This document shows positions 8,518 to 17,483 of a stretch of DNA of 64,000 bases, one piece after another. Each line of letters opens with the position of its first letter. Within the stretch, counting starts at the first letter, position 1. The stretch is taken from positions 1 through 64,000 of the forward strand of contig CAZKFR010000004.1 in the NCBI GenBank assembly GCA_964552015.1, written 5' to 3'. Source of the stretch: Rhodocaloribacter sp964552015. Its GTDB lineage: Bacteria > Bacteroidota > Rhodothermia > Rhodothermales > ISCAR-4553. The position numbers and the translations under genes were made by a program. Below the pieces are notes generated by a model, which ran no database searches, was not told the origin of the DNA, and saw nothing but the letters and a program-made list of their open reading frames with translations.

Positions 8518-9717
8518 ATGCTGCGTTGCCTTCTGTTGTTCTTCCTGCTCGTCATCCCCGGCTCGGTCAGGAGCCAGTCGTACCAGGACCGCCTCTACGG
8601 CCGGGTCACCACCGCGGACGGTGAGGTCTACGAGGGCCTCATCCGGTGGGACAAGAACGAAGTGAGCTGGGTGGACCTCCTCGACGGCTCGAAGCGCATC
8701 CGCGGCGATGCGCACCCGGATCACGATCGCGGTATCCGTCTCTTCGGCTTTCGCATCCGCCTGGGCGACGACGTCACCACCCGGCAGTCCGGCATACGGT
8801 TCGGGCATATCCAGACGCTCGAAAACGCGGGCAGCGACCGGGCCCGGATCACGCTCCGCTCGGGGGAAGAACTCGAATTGCGCGGTGGGTCGACCGACAT
8901 CGGCCATGACAACCGGGGGATCGTGGTGGAAGACGAGCGGGCCGGCCTCATCGAACTGCGGTGGCGCGACATCGAGCGCATCGACTTCAGCGCCACCCCC
9001 CGTCGCGTTTCGTCCCGGCTCGGCGAACGGTTGTACGGGACGCTCACCACCCGCGACGGACACGCGTTCACCGGGTATATCTGCTGGGATGTCGACGAGG
9101 TCCTCACCAGCGACGAACTCGACGGACGCGACGAAGACCGGCGGCGCCGCAGCATTCCGTTCGGGGACATCGTCGAAATCGAGCGCCTCAGCAGCCGTCG
9201 GGCCCGTGTGCGCCTGAAAAACGGCGAGGCCCTGGTCCTCAGCGGCACCAACGACGTCAACGACGACAACCGGGGCATCCTCGTCCTGGACCCCGCCCTC
9301 GGCCAGGTACGCGTCCCCTGGAACGCCTTCGACCGGCTACGCCTGTTCCCGCCCGAGCGTAGCCTGACCTACATGGACTTCCCGTCTACCGGCCCCCTCT
9401 ACGGCACCCTCACCACCCGGGACGGCGACAAACTCACCGGTTATATCCGGTGGGACGACGACGAGGCGGAAACCTGGGAGATGCTCAACGGCGAGCAGGG
9501 CGACATCGCGTTTGCCATCGAATTCGGTCTCATCCGCGAGATCGAGCGCCGTTCCTCCCGCGCCGCCCGCGTCACCCTGCGCGACGGGCGCACCTTCGAA
9601 CTGCGCGGCTCGAACGACGTCAGCAGCGACAACAACGGCATCATCGTCCGCCTCGCCTCGGGCGATGTCAAAATCATCGACTGGAGCGAATTCGACCGGC
9701 TCGTGCTGGAGAAATGA
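8518..9717 (+). CDS. secreted protein built of three tandem domain repeats, function unknown
   Basis: A 399-residue exported protein. The ATG at 8518 starts a signal peptide (MLRCLLLFFLLVIPGSVRS). The mature part consists of three copies of one domain, beginning at about residues 25, 161 and 273. Each opens with a variant of LYGxxTTxDG, continues with GxIxWDxDE, then an (I/V)ERxxSxxARVxLxxG segment, a GSxDVxxDNxGI segment and a closing W-x-x-(F/I)-(D/E)-R. The first copy has an insertion of about 20 residues. The pattern suggests repeated small beta-barrels (Sm/SH3-like, inference only). I do not recognise a named family. It ends just before a REP-like element and converges on mutS. Confidence 0.75.
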   Translation: MLRCLLLFFLLVIPGSVRSQSYQDRLYGRVTTADGEVYEGLIRWDKNEVSWVDLLDGSKRIRGDAHPDHDRGIRLFGFRIRLGDDVTTRQSGIRFGHIQTLENAGSDRARITLRSGEELELRGGSTDIGHDNRGIVVEDERAGLIELRWRDIERIDFSATPRRVSSRLGERLYGTLTTRDGHAFTGYICWDVDEVLTSDELDGRDEDRRRRSIPFGDIVEIERLSSRRARVRLKNGEALVLSGTNDVNDDNRGILVLDPALGQVRVPWNAFDRLRLFPPERSLTYMDFPSTGPLYGTLTTRDGDKLTGYIRWDDDEAETWEMLNGEQGDIAFAIEFGLIREIERRSSRAARVTLRDGRTFELRGSNDVSSDNNGIIVRLASGDVKIIDWSEFDRLVLEK

Positions 9718-9799
9718 GCGGAATGAGGATGAGGCGCGACAGATGGTATCACGGTATAACATGGGTCCATGCTATTGCAGGCGTTGTGGTGAAGAGCGA

Positions 9800-9960
9800 T
9801 GTAGCCGCACCCTTCACGGGTGCGCNNNNNNNNNNNNNNNNNNNNNNNNNNNNNNNNNNNNNNNNNNNNNNNNNNNNNNNNNNNNNNNNNNNNNNNNNNN
9901 NNNNNNNNNNNNNNNNNNNNNNNNNCCGCTGGCGTGCCCGGGCTAAAGCCCGCGGCTACA
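9800..9960. repeat. REP-like palindromic element, copy A (interrupted by an assembly gap)
   Basis: The element is bounded by a perfect 9-bp inverted repeat, TGTAGCCGC at 9800-9808 and GCGGCTACA at 9952-9960. Inside the left end is a hairpin GCACCC-TTCAC-GGGTGC, and inside the right end GGGCT-AA-AGCCC. The same arrangement recurs at 55992-56060, where it is uninterrupted and 69 bp long. Both copies lie between the 3' ends of convergent genes. The 100 N in the middle probably mark assembly failure inside the repeat. Confidence 0.7.
9826..9925. other. assembly gap (100 N)
   Basis: A fixed-length run of N inside REP-like copy A. The two flanks do not share an overlap, so the true size and content are unknown. 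Confidence 0.98.
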
Positions 9961-9984
9961 CGTGGACCGTTATCTCCCTGACCT

Positions 9985-12666
9985 TTATGCATCCCCCCCG
10001 GCGAGCCGTTTCAGTTCGGCCAGCTGGAGCAGGGCCTCGATGGGCGTGAGGCGGTTCGGGTCGAGCGCCCGCAGGCGGTCGCGCAGTTCCAGCAGTTTCG
10101 GGTCCGGCTCGGGGGCGAAGAGCGACATCTGGAACGCCCCGCCCTCGACGGCCGGCACAGGCGCCGGACGCCGGACGGCCACCCCGTCGCCGCCGGACCG
10201 CTCCCCGCCCTCGATCACGAGGTGCTGGCTTTCGAGGTGGTGCAGGATCTCCCTGGCCCGCCGGATGACCGGCTCCGGCAGCCCGGCCATGCGCGCCACC
10301 TCGATGCCATAGGAATGATCGGCCCCGCCGGGCACGAGCTTGCGCAGAAAGATGACCTTGCCCTCGTGCTCCTGCACCTGGATGCGGAAGTTACGCACCC
10401 GGGGGTAGCGGTCCGCAAGTTCGTTGAGTTCGTGGTAATGCGTGGCAAAAAGGGTCCGCGCCGCCACCTGCGGGTTCTCGTGGAGGTACTCGACGAGCGC
10501 CCAGGCGATGGAGAGGCCGTCGAAGGTGGAGGTGCCGCGCCCGACCTCGTCGAGCAGGATGAGCGACCGGGGCGTGGCGTTGTTCAGGATGTTGGCCGTC
10601 TCGTTCATCTCGACGAGGAACGTGCTCTCGCCGGCGGCGAGGTTGTCCGAGGCCCCCACGCGGGTGAAGATGCGGTCCACGATGCCCACACGGGCGCGCC
10701 GGGCCGGCACGAACGATCCGATCTGGGCCAGGAGCACGATCAGCCCCACCTGGCGCAGCACGACGCTCTTCCCGGCCATGTTCGGCCCGGTGATGATGAG
10801 GATCTGCTCGGACGCGGGGTCGAGGCGGATGCTGTTCGGGATGAAGGGCTCGCCCGCCGGCAACGTCCGCTCGACGACGGGATGGCGGGCGTCCTCGAGG
10901 TCGAGGTCCGTCCCCTCGTGCACGTCGGGGCGGGTGTAGTCATACCGCTCGGCCACCTCGGCCAGGGCGCAGAAGCCGTCGAGCAGGGCCAGGAGCGTGG
11001 CGTTGCGCTGCAGGTCCGGCGTGGCCTCGGCCACCGCCAGGCGCAGCGCGTTGAACAGCTCCGCCTCCAGGTTGACGATCTTCTCCTCCGCCGTGAGGAT
11101 CTTCTCCTCGTACTCCTTCAGCGCCGGCGTGATGTACCGCTCCGCGTTGACGAGCGTCTGCTTGCGGATGTAGTCGTCCGGCACCTTGTCTTTGTGGGCG
11201 TTGGTGATCTCCAGGTAGTAGCCGAAGACCTTGTTGAAGCCCACCTTGAGCGAGGGGATGCCGGTGCGCTCGGCCTCCTGCTTCTGCATGCGGGCAACCC
11301 AGTCCTTGCCCGAGGAGGCGATCCGGCGGAGTTCGTCGAGTTCCTCGTTATACCCGGGCCGGATGAGACCGCCGTCTTTGAGCGTGGCGGGCGGATCGTC
11401 GACGAGGGCGGCCTCGATGCGGTCGACGACGTCCTGGCAGAGGGTCAGCCCCTCGGCCAGCTTGCGGAGCGTGGCGCACCGTTCGTCGGCCAGGAGCGTC
11501 TTCAACGCCGGAACCTGGCGGAGCGTCAGCTTCAGCAGGTGGAGGTCGCGTGGGGTGGCACGGCCCGTACAGACTTTCGCTGCCAGCCGCTCCAGGTCGC
11601 CCACCTGGCGCAGTTCTTCCCTGAGTTTCTCGCGCAGCCGGGGAGCCTGGAACAGGGCTTCCACGGCGTCGAGGCGCCGCTGGATCTGCTCGACGTTTCG
11701 GAGCGGGCGCACGAGCCATTTGCGCAAGAGGCGCGCCCCCATGGCCGTGAGCGTCTCGTCGAGGATGTGGACGAGCGTGCCCTCACGCCCTTCGCCCTGC
11801 AGGGGTGCCACGAGTTCGAGGTTGCGCTTCGTCTGCGGGTCGAGCGCCATGTAGTCGTCCCCGGCGTAGCGGGTGATCCGGCGGATGTGGGGCAGGCGTC
11901 CCTTCTGCGTCTCGCCAAGGTAATGGAGCGCCGCCCCGGCCGCCACGAGACCCGCCCGCAGGTCGTCCACGCCAAAGCCCTTGAGCGAATGCGTCTTGAA
12001 GTGCCGGAGCAGGGTCTCATAGGCGAAATCGAAGCCGAAGACCCAGTCCTCCAGGGGGGTGATGACGAACGACGCCCCACGCACCCCCTGCAACCGTTTC
12101 TGCAACCCTTTCTCGACGAGCACCTCGGCCGGACCGATCGTCTCGAGCAGGCTCTCCAGATGGACGGCCTCCGCCTCGGTCACGCTGAACTCGCCCGTCG
12201 TCGCATCGATGAAGGCAAAGCCGACGACGTTTTCCCGACCCCGTTCGCGCCCGAAGTGGACGGCCGCCAGGTAATGCGCCTGCCGGGGGTTGACGAGCTG
12301 ATCGTGAAAGGCGACGCCGGGCGTCACCACCTCGACGACGTCGCGCTTGACGACCTTCCGGGCGTACTTGGGGTCTTCGAGCTGCTCACAGATGGCCACG
12401 CGGTAGCCAGCCCGCACGAGCTTCGGGAGGTAGTTGTCGAGCGCGTGGTGCGGAAAGCCGGCCAGCGGCACATCGGCAGCCTGCCCGTTGGCCCGCTTCG
12501 TCAGCGTGATCCCCAGCACCCGGCTCACCGTGTGGGCATCCTCGTCGAACGTCTCGTAGAAGTCGCCCATCCGAAACAGCAGGATCGCGTTCGGGTGGCG
12601 TTCCTTGATCTTGTAATACTGCCGCATCAGCGGCGTCTGCCCGGTGTCCTTCTTCGTACGCCCCAT
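9985..12666 (-). CDS. mutS: DNA mismatch repair protein MutS
   Basis: Cytoplasmic mismatch-recognition ATPase of 893 residues. The mismatch-binding N-domain has the F-x-E motif (GDFYETF, residues 34-40). Connector, core and clamp domains follow to about residue 575. The ATPase domain carries Walker A GPNMAGKS (627-634), Walker B 'LILLDEVGRGTSTFDG' and the 'FATHYHEL' switch region. The C-terminal 'PIEALLQLAELKRLAG' matches the MutS tetramerisation tail. It is complete and normal in length. It stands alone, with 66 bp separating it from the upstream nucleotidase; mutL is not in the window. Confidence 0.98.
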   Translation of the reverse strand: MGRTKKDTGQTPLMRQYYKIKERHPNAILLFRMGDFYETFDEDAHTVSRVLGITLTKRANGQAADVPLAGFPHHALDNYLPKLVRAGYRVAICEQLEDPKYARKVVKRDVVEVVTPGVAFHDQLVNPRQAHYLAAVHFGRERGRENVVGFAFIDATTGEFSVTEAEAVHLESLLETIGPAEVLVEKGLQKRLQGVRGASFVITPLEDWVFGFDFAYETLLRHFKTHSLKGFGVDDLRAGLVAAGAALHYLGETQKGRLPHIRRITRYAGDDYMALDPQTKRNLELVAPLQGEGREGTLVHILDETLTAMGARLLRKWLVRPLRNVEQIQRRLDAVEALFQAPRLREKLREELRQVGDLERLAAKVCTGRATPRDLHLLKLTLRQVPALKTLLADERCATLRKLAEGLTLCQDVVDRIEAALVDDPPATLKDGGLIRPGYNEELDELRRIASSGKDWVARMQKQEAERTGIPSLKVGFNKVFGYYLEITNAHKDKVPDDYIRKQTLVNAERYITPALKEYEEKILTAEEKIVNLEAELFNALRLAVAEATPDLQRNATLLALLDGFCALAEVAERYDYTRPDVHEGTDLDLEDARHPVVERTLPAGEPFIPNSIRLDPASEQILIITGPNMAGKSVVLRQVGLIVLLAQIGSFVPARRARVGIVDRIFTRVGASDNLAAGESTFLVEMNETANILNNATPRSLILLDEVGRGTSTFDGLSIAWALVEYLHENPQVAARTLFATHYHELNELADRYPRVRNFRIQVQEHEGKVIFLRKLVPGGADHSYGIEVARMAGLPEPVIRRAREILHHLESQHLVIEGGERSGGDGVAVRRPAPVPAVEGGAFQMSLFAPEPDPKLLELRDRLRALDPNRLTPIEALLQLAELKRLAGGDA

Positions 12667-12732
12667 GCTCGCTTCCCTGTGGCGGTGCAGTCGTGTTGTT
12701 CGTCCCCGTTAACCCTTCGCGGCGCGGAACGT

Positions 12733-14032
12733 TCATCGCCCGGCGCGGCCATACCGGCGTCGGAGTTCGTCGATGACGGCCGTCCGAACGTCGCCGTTCT
12801 TCCGGACGAGTTCAACCCCGGGTGCGCCGAGGGCGAAGAAATCGAGCCCTTTTTCACGCCCGGAGGCCAGGTAGTCGCCCGTGGCGATGAGGTAGGTATG
12901 GTCGGGGCGGATCGGCTCGCCGCCGAGGCGCCAGCGCCCGTCCTCGTCCCGGCTCAGGTTGGCCGTCTGCAGGAAGCCGCCGGAGCCCCGGTTGGCCTGG
13001 CCCTGGTCGAGGGTGCGGGCGAGGACGTCGCCCCGGACGCGCACCGTGAGGACGTCACCGCCGAAGGGCAGGATGCGGATCACGTCGTACTGCGTGACCG
13101 GTCCGGGCGGCACGACGTCGTCGATGCGGATGGAGCCGCTGTTGAAGACGGCGGCGTCCGCCCCCTCGGCGGCGTGAAGCATGGCCCCGGCGATGAGGTC
13201 CGTCAGGCCCGTGGGGTGGTTACGCACGCTGGCCTCGCGCCCGTCGAGCGGCACGGGCACCACGGCCACCACCTCCTCGGGGGCGAAGCCGTCGGCGCGG
13301 AAAGCGGCGAACGCCCGCTCCGTCCAGCCCCGCACCTCGGCGGCCGTCTCCGGGTCGTCGGGGATCGCGTCCGTCACCGGCACGAACCGGCTCTCGACGC
13401 GCACCCGGCCCGTCGCCGGGTCGACGTGGAGGTCGTGCACGAAGACCGAGCGAGCGTTGGCATCGGCCTTCACGACGGGCGTGTCGTCCGGGCCCCGGCG
13501 CAGGTGGTAGTTCTCGTGCTCGTGCCCGCCCAGGATCAGGTCGATCTCGGGAAAGGCGGCGGCCAGCGCGGCATCCTGTTCCAGCGTCAGGTGCGTCAGC
13601 GCCACAATCACATCGGCGCGACCGCGCAGGTCGTCCAGCGCACGCCGCACCGACGCCTCCACGTCCTCGTACGTCACATAATCCTTCTGCGTGGAGGGAA
13701 TCGTGACCCCGACAAAGCCCACCCGCACGGTGCGTCCGGACGCGTCGGTGGTGGTCCACACGTGCGTATCCTCCACGCCGGGGAAGGGCCGCCCGAGTGA
13801 ATCGCGGACGTTGGCCGAGACCCACGTGAACCGCGACTCGGCCAGGCGCTCGTAGAAGGCTCCGGCGCCGAGGTCGAACTCGTGGTTGCCGAAGGTGGCC
13901 AGATCCAGGCCGAGCGTGTTCAGGACGGCCACCATCTGCCGCCCGTCGAGGCGCCGGCCGTCCACGCGCGCTGTGCCCATGGCCGAGGGGCTGAAGAAGT
14001 CGCCGGCCATGACCGTAAGCGTGTTCGGGTTG
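12733..14032 (-). CDS. 5'-nucleotidase/UshA-family metallophosphatase, 5' end missing in gap
   Basis: About 433 C-terminal residues of a calcineurin-like 5'-nucleotidase, normally secreted to the periplasm or surface, where it dephosphorylates nucleotides. Visible metal-site motifs are 'VMAGDFFSPSAMG', the GNHE box 'FGNHEFDLGAGAF' and 'LILGGHEHENYH'. The C-terminal substrate-binding domain is present ('GLTDLIAGAMLHAAEGADAA', 'FNSGSIRIDD', 'YDVIRILPFGGDVLTV'). The signal peptide and first metal ligands lie in the 100-N gap. It ends 66 bp before mutS. A 2',3'-cyclic phosphodiesterase role is also possible. Confidence 0.88.
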
Positions 14033-14132
14033 NNNNNNNNNNNNNNNNNNNNNNNNNNNNNNNNNNNNNNNNNNNNNNNNNNNNNNNNNNNNNNNNNNNN
14101 NNNNNNNNNNNNNNNNNNNNNNNNNNNNNNNN
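14033..14132. other. assembly gap (100 N)
   Basis: A fixed-length run of N that removes the 5' ends of two divergent genes (nucleotidase to the left, rhodanese to the right). The flanks share no overlap, so real sequence is missing, including any shared promoter. Confidence 0.98.
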
Positions 14133-14903
14133 CTCCAGGACCCGGAGCGCGGGCGGCAGGCGTATCGGGAAGCACACATCCCGGGCGCCGTCTACGCCCA
14201 CCTGGACGAAGACCTTTCGGGGCCGGTTGTGCCGGGCCGGACTGGACGGCACCCCTGGCCCGACCCCGATGCGCTCGCCGCCACCCTCTCCGCCTTCGGC
14301 ATCGACGAGACGGTGCAGGTCGTCGCCTACGACGATGCCGGCGGCGCGATCGCGGCGCGGCTGTGGGGGCTCCTGACCTGGCTCGGCCACGACGCCGTCG
14401 CCGTGCTCGACGGCGGCTGGCCTGCCTGGCAACGCGCCGGCTACCCCGTGCGCGGCGGTGAGGAGCGGCGCCCCCCGCGGCGGTTCGTCCCCCGCCCCCG
14501 GCCCGGGCTGCTCGTGACGGCCGGCGACGTCGAGCGCGTGCGGCAGGACCCGGCCTGGCGGCTGCTCGACGCCCGCGCCCCCGAGCGCTTCCGCGGCGAG
14601 CACGAGCCCATCGACCCGGTGGCCGGGCACATCCCGGGGGCCCTCTCCACCCCCTTCGCCGGCAACCTGGACGCCGAGGGCCGCTTCCTCCCGCCGGAGA
14701 TGCTCCGGGCACGGTACGCGACGCTCCTCGGGAAGGTACCGCCGGAGCGGGTCGTCTGCTACTGCGGCTCGGGCGTGACGGCCAACCACGTCCGCCTGGC
14801 GATGGCCCACGCCGGCCTCGGCCTGCCCCGCCTCTACCCCGGCTCGTGGAGCGAGTGGATCACCGACCCCGCCCGCCCGGTCGCCCGGGAGGCGCCCCCA
14901 TGA
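14133..14903 (+). CDS. two-domain rhodanese sulfurtransferase, 5' end missing in gap
   Basis: About 256 residues of a tandem-rhodanese protein (thiosulfate or 3-mercaptopyruvate sulfurtransferase family). The frame is open from the gap, and the first codons already read conserved inactive-domain sequence ('YREAHIPGAVYAHLDEDL' and 'RHPWPDPDALA'), so an internal methionine at 14229 is not the true start. The second domain has 'LLDARAPERFRGEHEPIDP', 'GHIPGALSTPF' and the active-site loop CGSGVTA, with the catalytic cysteine codon at 14763-14765. CGSGVTA is the form usual for mercaptopyruvate-type enzymes, though substrate cannot be fixed. It converges on the outer-membrane gene ending at 14922. 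Confidence 0.9.
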   Translation, partial: LQDPERGRQAYREAHIPGAVYAHLDEDLSGPVVPGRTGRHPWPDPDALAATLSAFGIDETVQVVAYDDAGGAIAARLWGLLTWLGHDAVAVLDGGWPAWQRAGYPVRGGEERRPPRRFVPRPRPGLLVTAGDVERVRQDPAWRLLDARAPERFRGEHEPIDPVAGHIPGALSTPFAGNLDAEGRFLPPEMLRARYATLLGKVPPERVVCYCGSGVTANHVRLAMAHAGLGLPRLYPGSWSEWITDPARPVAREAPP

Positions 14904-14921
14904 CGGGACGCTGCCGGCCCC

Positions 14922-17306
14922 TCAAAAGATGCGGGCCAGACCGATCCCGGCCGTCAGGCCCGGGGCGTCGAGGCGCTTCGTCACGTCGAGCCGAAAGAGG
15001 CCGAAGAGCCCGTTGAGCGAGAGGCCGAGTTCGTGATGGAAGCCTTCCGGGCGGCGGGGCACAAACCCGAGCGTGGCCGCCAGTTCGTCGCGGCGGGCGG
15101 CCGAGACGAACGTCCGGGCATGCCCCCCGTGGACGATCAGCCCCAGCCCCTCTTCGGCAAGGCGGTGCAACCCCAGCAGTTCGAAGGGCACGGTGCGAAA
15201 GTGGTGCTCCCAGAAGAGCGCCAGCACCCGTTCCCCTTCGTAGGGCCGATTCGTCAGCGTACGTAGCCCGCCGAAGGTCTGCCACAGCCCCCCCGACGCC
15301 AGCACCGTCGCGTAGCGCTGGATCGGCAGCGTGCCGGTGTGCGTGGCCGCCACGACCCGCACGTCGAGCGCCATCGGCAGCAGGCGACGGCGGAAGAACG
15401 TCTCGAACCGCCACTCGGCCAGCAGCCAGAGGCGGGTAAAATCGTAGTCACCGCCGAGCAGGCCCGGATCGCTATGCTCTATCTGCATCTGAAGCCGGCG
15501 GTATCCCGTCACGGGGACCACGTCGGCCTCGCCCACACGCACCTGCAGGCTCACCGAACGCAACTGTCCTTCCTCGATCGGCGGGTTGGCACGCAGGTCA
15601 TCCCCCGAACCGAGCAGGGTATAGGACGTGGTGCGAGGCACCGAGGTGTGCCGCTCATGATTGTACCGCACCTCCACGAGCGCCGCCCCGTCCGCCATCT
15701 CATAGCCTGCACGGACCGTCCATTTCCGGTTGCGGTAGTAGTCGAACAGATCCGTCCCCCCGGTGAGGACACTGAAGCTATTGAAAAACCGATCCTGGCG
15801 CCGATACGGCACACGGGGTTCGATGTTGTCGCGGTAGCGCAGGGCGAGCAGGCCGCGGCGGCCCGTGCCCGGACGCACCCTCACTTCCCCGCCGTACGTC
15901 CACAGGTCCGGCCCGGTCTTGTAGCCCCCCACGCCCGATACCGACAGGCGCGTACCGAGCGGGACATGCAGGCCGAGGGCCAGGTGCCAGGCATCGACGC
16001 GGTTGTACCAGAGTTCCGGCTCCAGGCGTACCCGCGGATGCCCCCGTCCACCGGCCCGGGCAGCCGCACCGTCATCGCCGGTATTCATCCGTACCAGAAA
16101 AGCCAGGGGACCGCGGGGACGGAACGCCTCCTCCAGCGACAACGTGCTGTCGATTTCCGCATAGGCCCGCTGTTCCCGGAGCGAGAGCGGGACCCCCATC
16201 CCGGGCCGGTCGAGCAACGTATCGGCCCGTACCGCCACCGTGTCGACGGCCAGATAGTCCACCTGCCGGTAGAGGCTGTCCGGCACCGGCTGGTTGATCC
16301 CATAATTCGTGAAGCGGGACACCTGGCGTATGCGGATCGTCGGAAAGGCGAGTAACGCCGGTAAAGCCACCTCGAGCGTGGCGTCGGAACGAAAATCGAC
16401 AGGGAGCCACACGTCGCCGTCAAACCGGGAGAATTGCTGGCGGAGGACGACGTCGTAGGACCGGACGGGGGGCGGGAACAGGAAGGCGGCCCCCGGGCGC
16501 AGCTCGGCGTCGAGGAGGGCAAAGGCGCCGTCGAGCACGGCCAGGCGCCCCTCGAACCCGCTCGTGAGGCGTCCCGCGGGTTGCACGGCGATGTCGTAGA
16601 CCGTCGCGCCGTCGATCCGGCGCGTGCCTTCGAGGGTGAACCGGTAATGATCCAGCGCCTCGGGATGCGTGACCCCGATCAGGCGATGCCCGCCCACCTT
16701 CACATCATCGGCGTACAGGTTCTCGACGAAGAAGGCGGCCGGGAAATAGGCCGGTAGGTCCACATTGGACGTCATCCGACGGGCCTTGACCACCTCGCGC
16801 ATTCCCCGCTCCCGATCCCAGAAGGCTTCGGTCAGGCTCTCGATGATCGACACGATGCCGGTGTCGTTCTCCAGCGTGAAGCGGTTGTAGACCTCGGCCC
16901 GGTAGGAACGGAGCGCCGCCTGCCAGACCTGCTTGCGCGCAATGACCTCCCGCATGATGGCCACGGCCGGATCTTCCCCGGAGACGACGACCTCATCGAG
17001 TTCGTAGGCTACCGGATCCAGGTCGAAGTCCTGCCGTGCTTCGGCGCCGGGCCGCAGCACACGCCGCTGCGAAGCGTAGCCGATGTACCGTACCACGAGC
17101 ACGGCCGGGAGGCTGTCGAGGCGAAGTTCGTAGTAGCCTTCCTCGTTCGTGATCGTCCCGCGGTAGGTACCCTCGACGTGCAGGTTGGCGGCCGGTAGCG
17201 GTGTGCCCGTGGCAGCGTCCCGTACGGTTCCGTGAAACACCGTCTGTCCGTAGAGCGCGCGGCCCGGGAGCCAGACGACCAGCAGGACGAGGAAAAGACG
17301 CACCAT
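14922..17306 (-). CDS. DUF5686 / carboxypeptidase-regulatory-like outer-membrane protein
   Basis: An exported 794-residue protein with signal peptide MVRLFLVLLVVWLPGRALYG. Residues about 22-105 form a carboxypeptidase-D regulatory-like beta-sandwich ('FHGTVRDAATGTPLPAANLH', 'ITNEEGYYELRL', 'VVRYIGY'), the plug-like start common in Bacteroidota outer-membrane proteins. The rest fits DUF5686 followed by a C-terminal beta-barrel rich in alternating aromatic strands and ending in LARIF. The cargo is unknown; relatives are often near cell-surface or polysaccharide genes. The upstream gene on the same strand ends in a strong terminator at 17386-17425, so this gene probably has its own promoter in 17307-17385. 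Confidence 0.82.
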   Translation of the reverse strand: MVRLFLVLLVVWLPGRALYGQTVFHGTVRDAATGTPLPAANLHVEGTYRGTITNEEGYYELRLDSLPAVLVVRYIGYASQRRVLRPGAEARQDFDLDPVAYELDEVVVSGEDPAVAIMREVIARKQVWQAALRSYRAEVYNRFTLENDTGIVSIIESLTEAFWDRERGMREVVKARRMTSNVDLPAYFPAAFFVENLYADDVKVGGHRLIGVTHPEALDHYRFTLEGTRRIDGATVYDIAVQPAGRLTSGFEGRLAVLDGAFALLDAELRPGAAFLFPPPVRSYDVVLRQQFSRFDGDVWLPVDFRSDATLEVALPALLAFPTIRIRQVSRFTNYGINQPVPDSLYRQVDYLAVDTVAVRADTLLDRPGMGVPLSLREQRAYAEIDSTLSLEEAFRPRGPLAFLVRMNTGDDGAAARAGGRGHPRVRLEPELWYNRVDAWHLALGLHVPLGTRLSVSGVGGYKTGPDLWTYGGEVRVRPGTGRRGLLALRYRDNIEPRVPYRRQDRFFNSFSVLTGGTDLFDYYRNRKWTVRAGYEMADGAALVEVRYNHERHTSVPRTTSYTLLGSGDDLRANPPIEEGQLRSVSLQVRVGEADVVPVTGYRRLQMQIEHSDPGLLGGDYDFTRLWLLAEWRFETFFRRRLLPMALDVRVVAATHTGTLPIQRYATVLASGGLWQTFGGLRTLTNRPYEGERVLALFWEHHFRTVPFELLGLHRLAEEGLGLIVHGGHARTFVSAARRDELAATLGFVPRRPEGFHHELGLSLNGLFGLFRLDVTKRLDAPGLTAGIGLARIF

Positions 17307-17385
17307 GAAGCAACAGGGAGGTCATGATCATGAACGGGACGATGAGCCTGCTACGCACGTCGCCTCGATCGGTGTCGGACCCGTG

Positions 17386-17425
17386 GAAAAAAAGGGGCCG
17401 GTGCCCTGGTACCGGCACCGGCCCC
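17386..17425 (-). terminator. rho-independent terminator
   Basis: On the minus strand a 12-bp perfect stem, GGGGCCGGTGCC with GGCACCGGCCCC (17394-17405 and 17414-17425), has an 8-nt loop and is followed by seven T (17393-17387). It lies 58 bp downstream of the stop of the sorting-domain gene and would end that transcript before the DUF5686 gene. Confidence 0.85.
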
Positions 17426-17483
17426 ACCGCTCGGGAGACGGGTTCTCAGGCAGGATGGCCGGGAGCGTCTCCGGCCTTCCGCC

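Noticed and set aside
10222..13800. A 1192-residue open frame on the plus strand opposite mutS
   Set aside because: It is a shadow of mutS and the nucleotidase in GC-rich sequence; it shows no family motifs and has arginine/valine/histidine-biased composition.
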